A model generated the notes under the pieces. It saw only the letters and a program-made list of their open reading frames with translations. It ran no database searches and had not been told where the DNA came from. Positions 1 through 6,791 of a DNA stretch of 64,000 nucleotides are shown here, piece by piece. Within the stretch, counting starts at the first letter, position 1, and each line of letters starts with the position of its first letter. The stretch is taken from the NCBI GenBank assembly GCA_003522085.1, contig DPGI01000009.1:81422-145421 (forward strand). The letters run 5' to 3'. The stretch is from Clostridiales bacterium (GTDB lineage Bacteria; Bacillota; Clostridia; Christensenellales; UBA1242). Position numbers and translations under genes: made by a program.

Positions 1-369
1 AATCAACTTATAGAAAAGTTGCAACTTAAAAATGTTAAAGCGATTCATGCGCGCGCTGAAGAGTTTAAGGGAAAAGAAAGTTTTGATCGTGTCACTGCTC
101 GTGCAGTCGCCAACCTTTCAACTTTGTCAGAATATTTGCTTCCATTCGTAAAAATGAACGGGAAAGCAATTATTTATAAGGGCGCAGACTTTTTTGAAGA
201 AGTTGAATCGGCACAAAATGCCATAAGTGAACTCGGTTGTCAAATCGAAGAGATAAAACGTTATCGCTATCTTGACAACACAAGATCGATTATTGTTTTA
301 AGAAAAATTAAACATACACCATCAAAATATCCACGTTCTGGAAATCAACCAAGAAAAAATCCTTTATAA
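1..369 (+). CDS. rsmG: 16S rRNA (guanine-527-N7)-methyltransferase RsmG, 3' part
   Basis: The reading frame is open from base 1, so the gene is cut by the window edge and its N-terminal half, with the SAM-binding core, is missing. The visible 122 codons match the RsmG/GidB C-terminal half: an IHARAEEF segment, FDRVTARAVANLS (catalytic/SAM loop region), a strand-forming KAIIYKG segment, and the family's basic Pro/Lys-rich tail (YPRSGNQPRKNPL). RsmG makes m7G527 in 16S rRNA. In Bacillota rsmG lies beside the chromosome-partition genes, and here parA follows 73 bp downstream. Inner Met/TTG codons exist, but the frame clearly continues upstream, so base 1 is not the true start. Confidence 0.93.
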   Translation, partial: NQLIEKLQLKNVKAIHARAEEFKGKESFDRVTARAVANLSTLSEYLLPFVKMNGKAIIYKGADFFEEVESAQNAISELGCQIEEIKRYRYLDNTRSIIVLRKIKHTPSKYPRSGNQPRKNPL

Positions 370-393
370 TTTTATTTAAAAACTTTCATTTTA

Positions 394-422
394 TTGAAAA
401 TTATGTTATATTTAATTAAATA
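394..422 (+). promoter_or_regulatory. Promoter upstream of parA
   Basis: TTGAAA (394-399), 17-bp spacer, TAAATA (417-422). It lies in the AT-rich gap after rsmG and 20 bp before the parA start, with a GAGG-type Shine-Dalgarno between. Matched by eye to sigma-A consensus. Confidence 0.5.
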
Positions 423-442
423 TTACAGCAAAAGAGGTAAAA

Positions 443-1270
443 ATGGGCAAAATTATTTCATTTACTAATCAAAAAGGCGGAGTTGGTAAAACAACAACTT
501 GTGTAAACTTGTCCGCATATCTTGCCGCTATGGGGCAAAAAGTGCTTATACTTGACTTGGACCCTCAGGGCAATGCTACGAGTGGCGTAGGCGTCGAAAA
601 ACATAAAGGCTTAAAAACTATTTATGATCTTATAGATGGTGAAAGCCCTATCGATGAAGTGATCATTCAAACACAAATTGATGGCTTGGACATTATTCCA
701 TCTACAGTAGACCTTGCAGCAGCAGAAATTTCTTTAGTTTCACTTTCAAATCGTGAAAAGATTATAAAAGAAATCTTAGGCAACGTCAAAGAATACTATG
801 ATTTTATCATGATTGACTGTCAACCATCACTTGGATTACTCACAGTAAATGCTTTGACAGCATCTGACAGTGTGATAATCCCTATGCAATGCGAATTTTA
901 CTCATTGGATGGTATTACACAACTTATGAATACTTTGCGTCTTGTAAAACTACATTTAAACCCTACGCTTGACGTCGAAGGCGTTGTGAGAACAATGAAA
1001 GATAATCGTTCAAACCTTATTAACCAAGTTAGTCAAGAAATAATTAAATTCTTTAAAAGTAAAGTTTTCGACACTTACATTCCAAGAAACATTAGACTCG
1101 CCGAAGCACCAAGCCACGGCATGCCAATTATACTTTATGACCCATCTTCTAAGGGCGCAGAAGCATATTTGTCACTTGCAGAAGAGTTTTTGAACAGAAA
1201 TAAGATCAAATATAAAAGCATCAACAAACACACAAAAATCAAATTAAGGGAGGATATTAAGAATGATTAA
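443..1270 (+). CDS. parA: Chromosome-partitioning ATPase ParA/Soj
   Basis: ParA/Soj binds DNA non-specifically as an ATP dimer and is discharged by ParB, moving the replication origin; in Bacillus it also regulates DnaA. The deviant Walker A KGGVGKTT is at residues 11-18 with the signature Lys, followed by the DLDPQGNAT block near residue 39 and MIDCQPSLGL (Walker B region). The length (275 aa) fits the chromosomal type, with no extra N-terminal HTH as in plasmid ParA. An AAGAGGT Shine-Dalgarno precedes the ATG. The last 8 bases overlap parB, so the pair is translationally coupled. The C-terminal tail (NKIKYKSINKHTKIK) is Lys-rich and a little longer than in Bacillus Soj. Confidence 0.97.
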   Translation: MGKIISFTNQKGGVGKTTTCVNLSAYLAAMGQKVLILDLDPQGNATSGVGVEKHKGLKTIYDLIDGESPIDEVIIQTQIDGLDIIPSTVDLAAAEISLVSLSNREKIIKEILGNVKEYYDFIMIDCQPSLGLLTVNALTASDSVIIPMQCEFYSLDGITQLMNTLRLVKLHLNPTLDVEGVVRTMKDNRSNLINQVSQEIIKFFKSKVFDTYIPRNIRLAEAPSHGMPIILYDPSSKGAEAYLSLAEEFLNRNKIKYKSINKHTKIKLREDIKND

Positions 1271-2156
1271 AAAAGGACTTGGAAGAGGACTTGAAAGTTT
1301 GTTTGCTATGTATGATGAAGAAGTTGAACAATCAACACCATCAGAAGTAAAAAAGGCAACATCAAAAGAAATTGATTCAGTTGAGCTTGACAAGATATTC
1401 CCTAACCCAAATCAGCCTAGAAAAAACTTTGACGAAGAAGGTTTAAAAGAGCTTGCTTCATCAATTAAAGTTCACGGTATTATCCAACCACTTGTATTAA
1501 ATGACAATGGAGACGGAACATATCTTATCATCGCCGGTGAAAGAAGATTTCGTGCTGCCAAAATCGCAGGATTAAAATCAGTTCCTGTTATTATTAAAAA
1601 TTACACAGATAAACAAATCAAAGAAATCTCAATCATTGAAAACTTACAAAGAGAAGATCTCAATCCAATCGAAGCCGCAAGAGCAATTAAACAACTTATG
1701 GAAGAATACAAGTTGACGCAAGAAGCAGTTTCAGAAAGAATCGGCAAAAGCAGATCAAATATTGCCAATACATTACGTTTACTATCACTTTATCCTGAAG
1801 TATTGGACATGATTGAAAAAGGAACACTTTCTGCTGGTCATGCTAGAGCATTAGTCGTTGTAGAAAATCATCTAGATCAAATCAAACTTGCAAACCAAGC
1901 TGTTAAAGACAAATGGAACGTTCGTGACCTTGAAAGAGCTGTAAAGAGATTAAATCATCCAGATTCTAAAACAAGACCAAAAGCTGAACAGTCTCTCGAA
2001 CTTAAAGATTTAATCGTATCTATGCAAAGAGTAATGGGAACGAAAGTGTCTGCTATTGGAAACGATAACAAAGGAAGAATCTATATTGATTATTACTCAA
2101 GAGATGATTTAGATAGACTAGCAGATATGATGACACTTCTTTCTAAAAATAAATAA
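1263..2156 (+). CDS. parB: Chromosome-partitioning protein ParB/Spo0J (CTP-dependent clamp)
   Basis: ParB loads at parS, closes as a CTP-gated DNA clamp and stimulates ParA ATPase. The N-terminal GLGRGLESLF motif is the ParA-interacting peptide. The CTP-binding box GERRFRAAKIAG is near residues 93-104 and ENLQREDLNPIEAA near 128. A central HTH (LTQEAVSERIGKSRSNIANTLRLL) recognises parS, and a C-terminal dimerisation domain follows. It is 297 aa, usual for chromosomal ParB. It overlaps parA by 8 bp with GGGAGG upstream inside parA. Two parS-type sites lie directly after the gene. Noc, the ParB paralogue often next to rsmG in Bacillus, is absent here. Confidence 0.97.
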   Translation: MIKKGLGRGLESLFAMYDEEVEQSTPSEVKKATSKEIDSVELDKIFPNPNQPRKNFDEEGLKELASSIKVHGIIQPLVLNDNGDGTYLIIAGERRFRAAKIAGLKSVPVIIKNYTDKQIKEISIIENLQREDLNPIEAARAIKQLMEEYKLTQEAVSERIGKSRSNIANTLRLLSLYPEVLDMIEKGTLSAGHARALVVVENHLDQIKLANQAVKDKWNVRDLERAVKRLNHPDSKTRPKAEQSLELKDLIVSMQRVMGTKVSAIGNDNKGRIYIDYYSRDDLDRLADMMTLLSKNK

Positions 2157-2170
2157 CTAAGTTTTAAATA

Positions 2171-2198
2171 AAAAATGTTTCATGTGAAACATTTTTTT
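2171..2198 (+). terminator. Terminator hairpin after parB that contains a parS-like core
   Basis: The arms AAAAATGTTTCA (2171-2182) and TGAAACATTTTT (2185-2196) are complementary and followed by T residues, so the RNA forms an intrinsic terminator. The same bases contain the parS-like word described next. Confidence 0.65.
2176..2191. other. parS: parS-like site (one mismatch)
   Basis: TGTTTCATGTGAAACA differs from the ParB consensus TGTTTCACGTGAAACA at one central base. It lies 40 bp from a perfect site and just after parB. ParB may bind it more weakly. Its palindromic arms also serve as a terminator stem. Confidence 0.7.
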
Positions 2199-2215
2199 AT
2201 TACCCTTTTTTCTTA

Positions 2216-2231
2216 TGTTTCACGTGAAACA
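2216..2231. other. parS: parS centromere site, perfect consensus
   Basis: TGTTTCACGTGAAACA is an exact 16-bp palindromic match to the conserved bacterial parS. It lies 60 bp after the parB stop. This is the nucleation site for ParB loading and marks an origin-proximal position. Confidence 0.95.
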
Positions 2232-2314
2232 TTTTCAATATTCATTGTAAAGAAAATACCTAAAATTGACCAAAATCAGTAGAGTGCAGTCAAAAAAAAT
2301 AGGTTAAAAATCGT

Positions 2315-2343
2315 TTGACACCGAGAATGCTTTATGGTAATAT
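2315..2343 (+). promoter_or_regulatory. Promoter of the rubrerythrin gene
   Basis: Perfect -35 TTGACA (2315-2320), 17-bp spacer, TAATAT (2338-2343). A strong AAAAGGAGG Shine-Dalgarno and the ATG follow within 25 bp, predicting high expression. Confidence 0.7.
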
Positions 2344-2367
2344 TATTATATAAAAAAGGAGGAAAAT

Positions 2368-2907
2368 ATGAACATAAAAGGAACAAAAACAGAAAAGAAC
2401 TTAATGGAAGCTTTTGCTGGGGAAAGCCAAGCAAGAAACAAATACACATTTTATTCTTCAAAAGCAAAGAAAGAAGGATATGAACAAATTGCAGCAATAT
2501 TTGATGAAACAGCTGGGAATGAAAAGGAACATGCAAAATTGTGGTTTAAATATTTGCATAACGGCGAAGTTCCATCAACACTTGAAAATTTGATTGATGC
2601 TGCCGCAGGTGAACACGGAGAATGGACATCTATGTATGAAAGAATGGCAAAAGAAGCAAAAGAAGAAGGCTTTGACGAACTTGCCGCTAAGTTTTTAGGT
2701 GTTGCTGCTATTGAAAAAAGACACGAAGAGAGATATTTAAAACTTGCGCAATTAGTAAAAGAAGGAAAAGTCTTTAAAAAGACATCTAAAAAGGTTTGGA
2801 TTTGCAGAAACTGCGGACATGTATACGTTGGCGACGAAGCCCCAAAAGTTTGTCCTGTATGTAATCATCCGCAAGCATATTTTGAACTTCACGTTGAAGA
2901 ATTTTAA
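2368..2907 (+). CDS. rbr: Rubrerythrin (peroxide-reducing diiron protein)
   Basis: Rubrerythrin reduces hydrogen peroxide to water in the cytoplasm of anaerobes, taking electrons through its rubredoxin domain. The ferritin-like four-helix part (residues about 1-135) shows the diiron ligands in [24 protein letters not shown] and [11 protein letters not shown]. The C-terminal rubredoxin-like domain has WICRNCGH and VCPVCNHP, two CxxC knuckles holding one iron. Length (179 aa) and domain order match the classical family. It has its own promoter and a consensus Shine-Dalgarno. An oxidative-stress role fits an obligate anaerobe. No PerR box was recognised upstream. Confidence 0.97.
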   Translation: MNIKGTKTEKNLMEAFAGESQARNKYTFYSSKAKKEGYEQIAAIFDETAGNEKEHAKLWFKYLHNGEVPSTLENLIDAAAGEHGEWTSMYERMAKEAKEEGFDELAAKFLGVAAIEKRHEERYLKLAQLVKEGKVFKKTSKKVWICRNCGHVYVGDEAPKVCPVCNHPQAYFELHVEEF

Positions 2908-2922
2908 TATTTATGGTGTGAA

Positions 2923-3657
2923 ATGTGGTATAGTATTGTAATATCAGTATTGTTGGTTATCTGTATGGTGTTATATTTTGTCTTTAGCCGTAAATTGAAA
3001 ATACCAACTGTGGCAACGGAAATTATGACATCTAAATACAATAAAAGGTTAAACAAACTTGAAAGATTTTGTAAATCAAATAAATTACAATTTGATAAAG
3101 CGAAATACTTAGGTAAGACGGTTGAAAGCGAATTAACTAATGAGAATTTAATCAGTAATATTCAAACAATTCAAAATATTGCCTTCAACTTTGAAGAAAT
3201 TGAAGATGTCTTTATATCTTCTAAAAAAGAAGAAGCGCAAAACAAAATCAACAGTTTAAAACAAATTGCGCCTTTAAAAATATTTGCAGGTGAGTTAAAA
3301 TGGGACAAAACAGTTGTTGGTTTATTTGATACATTTAATGCAGATCAAACTAAGTTAAATTTTGAATTTCAAAAATATTTAGGTTCACAAAATTTCATTA
3401 AGAATGGAGAGCAAAAATTATTCTTCTTGTCAGAAGATAAATTATTGATTGTTGATGAAAGAAATATATTTGAAAGCAAGATTGTTGATTGCAACCTTGA
3501 AGTAAGACAAATTGAAAATAGCGAAAACAGCGATACAGCAAAAGTTTTCAACTTAAAATTATCATCTGGCGGCGACATTATTTTTAATAAAGAAGTTTTA
3601 GCCGATAAAGAATCGGTTTGTCATTATTTGACAAACAACAAATACTATAAAAAATAA
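2923..3657 (+). CDS. Membrane-anchored protein of unknown function
   Basis: I do not recognise this 244-aa protein. A single N-terminal membrane segment (about residues 3-22, WYSIVISVLLVICMVLYFVF) is followed by a basic stretch (SRKLK) and a mostly helical, Lys/Glu-rich domain, suggesting an N-out/C-in anchor with a cytoplasmic domain. The last third (KLFFLSEDKLLIVDERNIFESKIVDCNLEV) looks beta-rich, a pattern seen in small PH-like domains, but this is a guess. There is no clear Shine-Dalgarno; the ATG lies 15 bp after the rubrerythrin stop and an in-frame stop upstream leaves it as the first possible start. It is probably cotranscribed with rbr, and a terminator overlaps its stop. Confidence 0.75.
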   Translation: MWYSIVISVLLVICMVLYFVFSRKLKIPTVATEIMTSKYNKRLNKLERFCKSNKLQFDKAKYLGKTVESELTNENLISNIQTIQNIAFNFEEIEDVFISSKKEEAQNKINSLKQIAPLKIFAGELKWDKTVVGLFDTFNADQTKLNFEFQKYLGSQNFIKNGEQKLFFLSEDKLLIVDERNIFESKIVDCNLEVRQIENSENSDTAKVFNLKLSSGGDIIFNKEVLADKESVCHYLTNNKYYKK

Positions 3658-3683
3658 AGGGAAATTTTTCTCTTTATTTTTTT
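3650..3683 (+). terminator. Intrinsic terminator, rbr operon
   Basis: AAAAATAAAG (3650-3659) pairs with CTTTATTTTT (3672-3681), followed by T residues. The 5' arm includes the stop codon of the preceding gene. Confidence 0.65.
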
Positions 3684-3791
3684 GATAACAACTATAATGA
3701 ATTTACGAAAAATTATAAAAAAATATAAAGAATAACATAATTTACGCTATTTTAACTAAAATTTATGTATTTTAAGCCGTAAAAATGTTGG

Positions 3792-4658
3792 TTATTTAAA
3801 AGCAACAACAATTTTTGCTTCGATTTCAATATTTCCGCTTTTAACAGTTTCGGCATTTTTTGCGTAAGCGTCTATACTGCGATATGGCATACAGGTGTAA
3901 AAGTTCTCTTCCGTGATCTTATCAATAGTAAGTTTGGCAGAGGTAAAACTTGCGGCTTTTTGTTTAGCATCTTCAAGTGCAAGTTTTAGTGCTTTTTGAT
4001 AGCAATTTGATATATCAGAGCAATCAAATTGAATATTATCTAATCTATTTGCTCCAAGTTCGGTTAATTCTGTTATTTGACTGCCGATATTTTCTAAATC
4101 AGTCGTTTTATATTCGATTGTATTGCTAATGTGATATTTTTGATATTTTTCGCTTGTTGTATAATCTCCGCTTTGATAAACAGAATAATATTTTGTGATT
4201 ATATCATTTTCTTCGATGTTTTTTGATTTTAAATAATCAATTATTGCGATTATGTTGTCATTATTTTCTTTTATTGCGGTTTGAAGATTGGAATTCACAG
4301 TTTCGACGCCGATAGAAATATAGGCGATGTCAGGTTTTACTGTAACTTTTCCGCAACCAAAAACTATGATTTTTGCTACTGGCACATCATTGGCGTTTAA
4401 ATCATATTTTACATTGCTATCAGTTGTGCTTTTAGATTGGTTTGCGTCATCATTTGCATCAAATTTTTCTTCTGCATCGTCATTTTCGTCAGCTTCTGGC
4501 TGATTATGAGTGTAGTTTTCATCCAAAATTTGTATTTCTTCTATTACAGGCGGCTCTTCACTGAAACACTTTGCCGATATTAACTTTGTGGATGTAACTG
4601 TTGTGATAGATAAAATAGCCAAAGTAAATAAAAATAATTTTAAAATAAATTTTTTCAT
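3792..4658 (-). CDS. Secreted SIMPL-domain (DUF541) protein
   Basis: The N-terminus is a Sec signal (MKKFILKLFLFTLAILSITTV). An acidic, low-complexity linker rich in Asp/Glu/Asn (about residues 38-90) follows, then a SIMPL domain with the family's opening VFGCGKVTVKPDIAYISIGVE, the centre (KYYSVYQSG, ISNTIEYKTTDLENIGS) and the end (ALEDAKQKAASF ... GNIEIEAKIVVAFK). SIMPL/BP26/OMP28 proteins form secreted or surface oligomers of poorly known role. An AAAAGGAGA Shine-Dalgarno precedes the ATG. The Asp-rich linker may bind cations or span the wall. Convergent with the preceding gene, with no obvious terminator of its own. Confidence 0.88.
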   Translation of the reverse strand: MKKFILKLFLFTLAILSITTVTSTKLISAKCFSEEPPVIEEIQILDENYTHNQPEADENDDAEEKFDANDDANQSKSTTDSNVKYDLNANDVPVAKIIVFGCGKVTVKPDIAYISIGVETVNSNLQTAIKENNDNIIAIIDYLKSKNIEENDIITKYYSVYQSGDYTTSEKYQKYHISNTIEYKTTDLENIGSQITELTELGANRLDNIQFDCSDISNCYQKALKLALEDAKQKAASFTSAKLTIDKITEENFYTCMPYRSIDAYAKNAETVKSGNIEIEAKIVVAFK

Positions 4659-4849
4659 AATTTTCTCCTTTTACATTTTTTAATTTGATTAAAAGAAAAA
4701 AATATATTCAAAAAATATTTTTTAACACGATGATTAAAGGGAGATAAATATTTTAAAAAATCAACAATTTTAATTTTTTTGCGATTTTTTAGCATTTTTT
4801 GCTAATTTTTTATTAAAAATTGCGTAATTATTAAAATTTTCATCAAATC

Positions 4850-4878
4850 TTGACGAAATTGCAAAAATGTTATACAAT
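4850..4878 (+). promoter_or_regulatory. Promoter of the Fic gene; excludes an upstream start
   Basis: TTGACG (4850-4855), 17-bp spacer, TACAAT (4873-4878). The in-frame TTG at 4878 overlaps the -10 element, so translation must begin at the ATG at 4896, preceded by AAGGAGA at 4884-4890. The predicted leader is only about ten bases. Confidence 0.55.
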
Positions 4879-4895
4879 TGAATAAGGAGAGAAAA

Positions 4896-5825
4896 ATGAA
4901 GGAAGGAAGACTTTGGCTTACACCAGAAAAAGAAAGTAAAGAATTTGAGTGCGACGACCAATATTTTTCTAGTAAACTTGAAATCGTTAAGATTAACAAG
5001 GCTATTGTTGATAAAATTAAAGCGAAGGATGAATTGACGGCACAAGAAATTAACAGATGTGCTCTTATTCGTGCGGCTATCAGTTCCACAATGCTTGATA
5101 ATCCTAAAGCCCGAAATGAAATGCCACCATATGAAGATGAATTTAGCGTTCAAAACAAAGCATTGATTCAAGGGTATATTGAAGCGCAAGAAGAGTTGTT
5201 TTATTATTTAGATGCGAAAGATATATTTGGAAATTTCAAAGATAGATTTTTGGACCACAATTTGCTACCATTTATTCATCAAAAACTGATGAAAAACAAC
5301 GATGATCTTTCTACAAAAGAAAAATTTGGATTTAGAGATGAAAAATCAGGACTAATTCAACTTAGCTTTTTCGAACCTACAAATGCAAAAGACATCACAA
5401 AATCTTTGGGAGAAATGTTTGTTAAATATGTAAATTGTGACATTGATTGGAACGATATAAATGCTGATAGACCAATTAATTTTGCCAACATAGCAAAAGC
5501 GCACGCTCAATTCGTGAGAATTCAACCATTTACTGACGGCAACAAACGAATGGCATTTATATTAACAAATGGAATGTTAAAACTTCAAGGATTATCGCCG
5601 ATTTCGATTTGTGAGACAGAAGAAGAAAGCAAAGCATACATGGATGCTTTAAAAGAGGCAATTGTAAATAGAAATGTGACTTCGCTTGCTGAAATTTTTG
5701 TCGATAGAGAAATAAGTCAGCAAAGGCTTGCAATAAACGAAGCGACGGTTTCAGCGGCGGAAAAACAAATTTTTAACGAAAAGAGCAAAATTGTAAAAGA
5801 CGACAATACCACTTGGAATTTGTAA
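4896..5825 (+). CDS. Fic-domain protein with Gln for the motif histidine
   Basis: Fic proteins usually transfer AMP or another nucleotide to hydroxyls of target proteins. This 309-aa protein has an N-terminal helical part with an SSTMLDNP segment (compare the SSxIEG-type inhibitory helix seen in some Fic families) and a Fic core whose loop reads QPFTDGNKR (5523-5549, Gln210). The usual loop is HPFx(D/E)GNGR with a catalytic His. Replacing His with Gln should abolish standard AMP transfer, while Asp and Asn-Lys-Arg for Mg/phosphate binding are kept. The start at 4896 is set by its Shine-Dalgarno and by promoter overlap at the alternative TTG. Monocistronic, with its own promoter and terminator; no antitoxin gene is adjacent. 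Confidence 0.85.
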   Translation: MKEGRLWLTPEKESKEFECDDQYFSSKLEIVKINKAIVDKIKAKDELTAQEINRCALIRAAISSTMLDNPKARNEMPPYEDEFSVQNKALIQGYIEAQEELFYYLDAKDIFGNFKDRFLDHNLLPFIHQKLMKNNDDLSTKEKFGFRDEKSGLIQLSFFEPTNAKDITKSLGEMFVKYVNCDIDWNDINADRPINFANIAKAHAQFVRIQPFTDGNKRMAFILTNGMLKLQGLSPISICETEEESKAYMDALKEAIVNRNVTSLAEIFVDREISQQRLAINEATVSAAEKQIFNEKSKIVKDDNTTWNL

Positions 5826-5850
5826 ATTATGATTTATGGAGTGATAGTAA

Positions 5851-5878
5851 AAAAAACCTGCAAAACTGCAGGTTTTTT
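5851..5878 (+). terminator. Intrinsic terminator after the Fic gene
   Basis: AAAAAACCTGCA (5851-5862), 4-base loop, TGCAGGTTTTTT (5867-5878). Perfect stem and U-tract; it could also work in the opposite direction. Confidence 0.85.
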
Positions 5879-6003
5879 GTTGATATTAGGAAAGATTAAA
5901 CATCGCTATTGGAAATTAAGAAATTTAAATACAAGTTGTTGAATATAGGTTTGCAAATTATGCAAAAGAGTATAAAAAGAGTGTAAATTTTATAGTATAT
6001 TTT

Positions 6004-6441
6004 TTATTTAATAATAATGTCATCAATGGTTGGATTAAGCTTTTTATTCAAAAATTTACCAATGCCATTTTGAGGAAAAGAAAGATCTAAAAAGGCATTG
6101 ATTTGAGCTTGTTGTGTTTTATTTGGGTTCTCAATCAAGGCTACGTTTTCAACATAATATTCGCCAGCGCGAAAGATATCGCTTACATGTTTGATTCTTA
6201 TAAAATCTTCGACATTAAGAACAGAACGACCATTTTTTAAATTTACAATTTGTTCTTGTAAAAAAGGGTCTTTTAATACTTCTTTTACCAAAATGAAAGT
6301 TGATTTACCTTTTACTTTTGCTAAAACTACATTTTTGCCATTTTTAAGAGAACGAAATTCTTCGATTAATCCTTTGCCCTTTACGCATGTGCTGAAACGA
6401 ACATCTCCTGTATAGAATTCAATTTTATTTTTTGTGATCAT
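6004..6441 (-). CDS. Hypothetical soluble protein, 145 aa
   Basis: I do not recognise a family. The protein has no signal peptide or membrane segment. It is Lys-rich with alternating strand-like pieces (KIEFYTGDVRF, NVVLAKVKGKSTFILVKEV, YYVENVALI) and a helical end, so a small alpha/beta cytoplasmic protein is likely. The start is fixed by AAGGAGA eight bases upstream, and a TTGACT-17-TAAAAT promoter lies further up. It stands alone between the Fic gene and the nrdD promoter region, facing the Fic gene tail-to-tail, with the Fic terminator probably insulating both. Confidence 0.7.
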   Translation of the reverse strand: MITKNKIEFYTGDVRFSTCVKGKGLIEEFRSLKNGKNVVLAKVKGKSTFILVKEVLKDPFLQEQIVNLKNGRSVLNVEDFIRIKHVSDIFRAGEYYVENVALIENPNKTQQAQINAFLDLSFPQNGIGKFLNKKLNPTIDDIIIK

Positions 6442-6465
6442 GATTTTCTCCTTGTTTACTTTGAT

Positions 6466-6494
6466 ATTTTAAAGGTTTATTTACAAAAAGTCAA
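6466..6494 (-). promoter_or_regulatory. Promoter of the 145-aa hypothetical gene
   Basis: On the minus strand: TTGACT (6494-6489), 17-bp spacer, TAAAAT (6471-6466). It is 25 bp upstream of the start codon. Confidence 0.55.
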
Positions 6495-6693
6495 TAGTTA
6501 TTTTGTATATAATATATAAATATTTTGTCGAAATTTTATGGTTGACAAAAAAAGAAAATACACTCTTTTTAGAAAAGTTTTATGTGGACAACTCATTTTT
6601 TGGGGAACCAAAAAGGTGGCAGTTATTTATTAAAATAGAACTGTCATCGTTGTTTTTATGGGAGTTTAGCGAATAGTCAAAATTTTACTAAAA

Positions 6694-6709
6694 ATACAAT
6701 ATATATTAT
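6694..6709. promoter_or_regulatory. NrdR-type box 1
   Basis: ATACAATATATATTAT resembles the NrdR operator (ACACTATATATAGTGT type). Its centre is 32 bp from that of box 2, the three-helical-turn spacing typical of paired NrdR boxes. Confidence 0.5.
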
Positions 6710-6722
6710 TTTTTAAAATTGC

Positions 6723-6752
6723 TTGACACAATATGTTGTGGTGTGGTAGATT
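6723..6752 (+). promoter_or_regulatory. Promoter of nrdD-trxB
   Basis: TTGACA (6723-6728), 18-bp spacer, TAGATT (6747-6752). Box 2 occupies the spacer. A GTG at 6753 is too close to be the start; the AAAAGGAG at 6777-6784 points to the ATG at 6792. The rest of the 6442-6790 gap holds a possible hairpin at 6617-6649 (GGCAGTT/AACTGTC-type arms) and nothing else I recognise. Confidence 0.6.
6726..6741. promoter_or_regulatory. NrdR-type box 2
   Basis: ACACAATATGTTGTGG is close to the NrdR consensus and lies inside the nrdD promoter, between -35 and -10. NrdR-(d)ATP binding here would repress the reductase operon when dNTPs are plentiful. nrdR itself is not in the window. Confidence 0.6.
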
Positions 6753-6791
6753 GTGTTTAGCATCAAAAATAATCACAAAAGGAGAAAAAAT

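Noticed and set aside
2276..2536. Open frame antisense to rubrerythrin
   Set aside because: No Shine-Dalgarno, composition of a shadow frame (Phe/Leu-rich), and it covers a strong conserved gene and its promoter.
4878..4895. Six-codon upstream extension of the Fic gene from TTG
   Set aside because: It overlaps the -10 box; the Shine-Dalgarno points to 4896.
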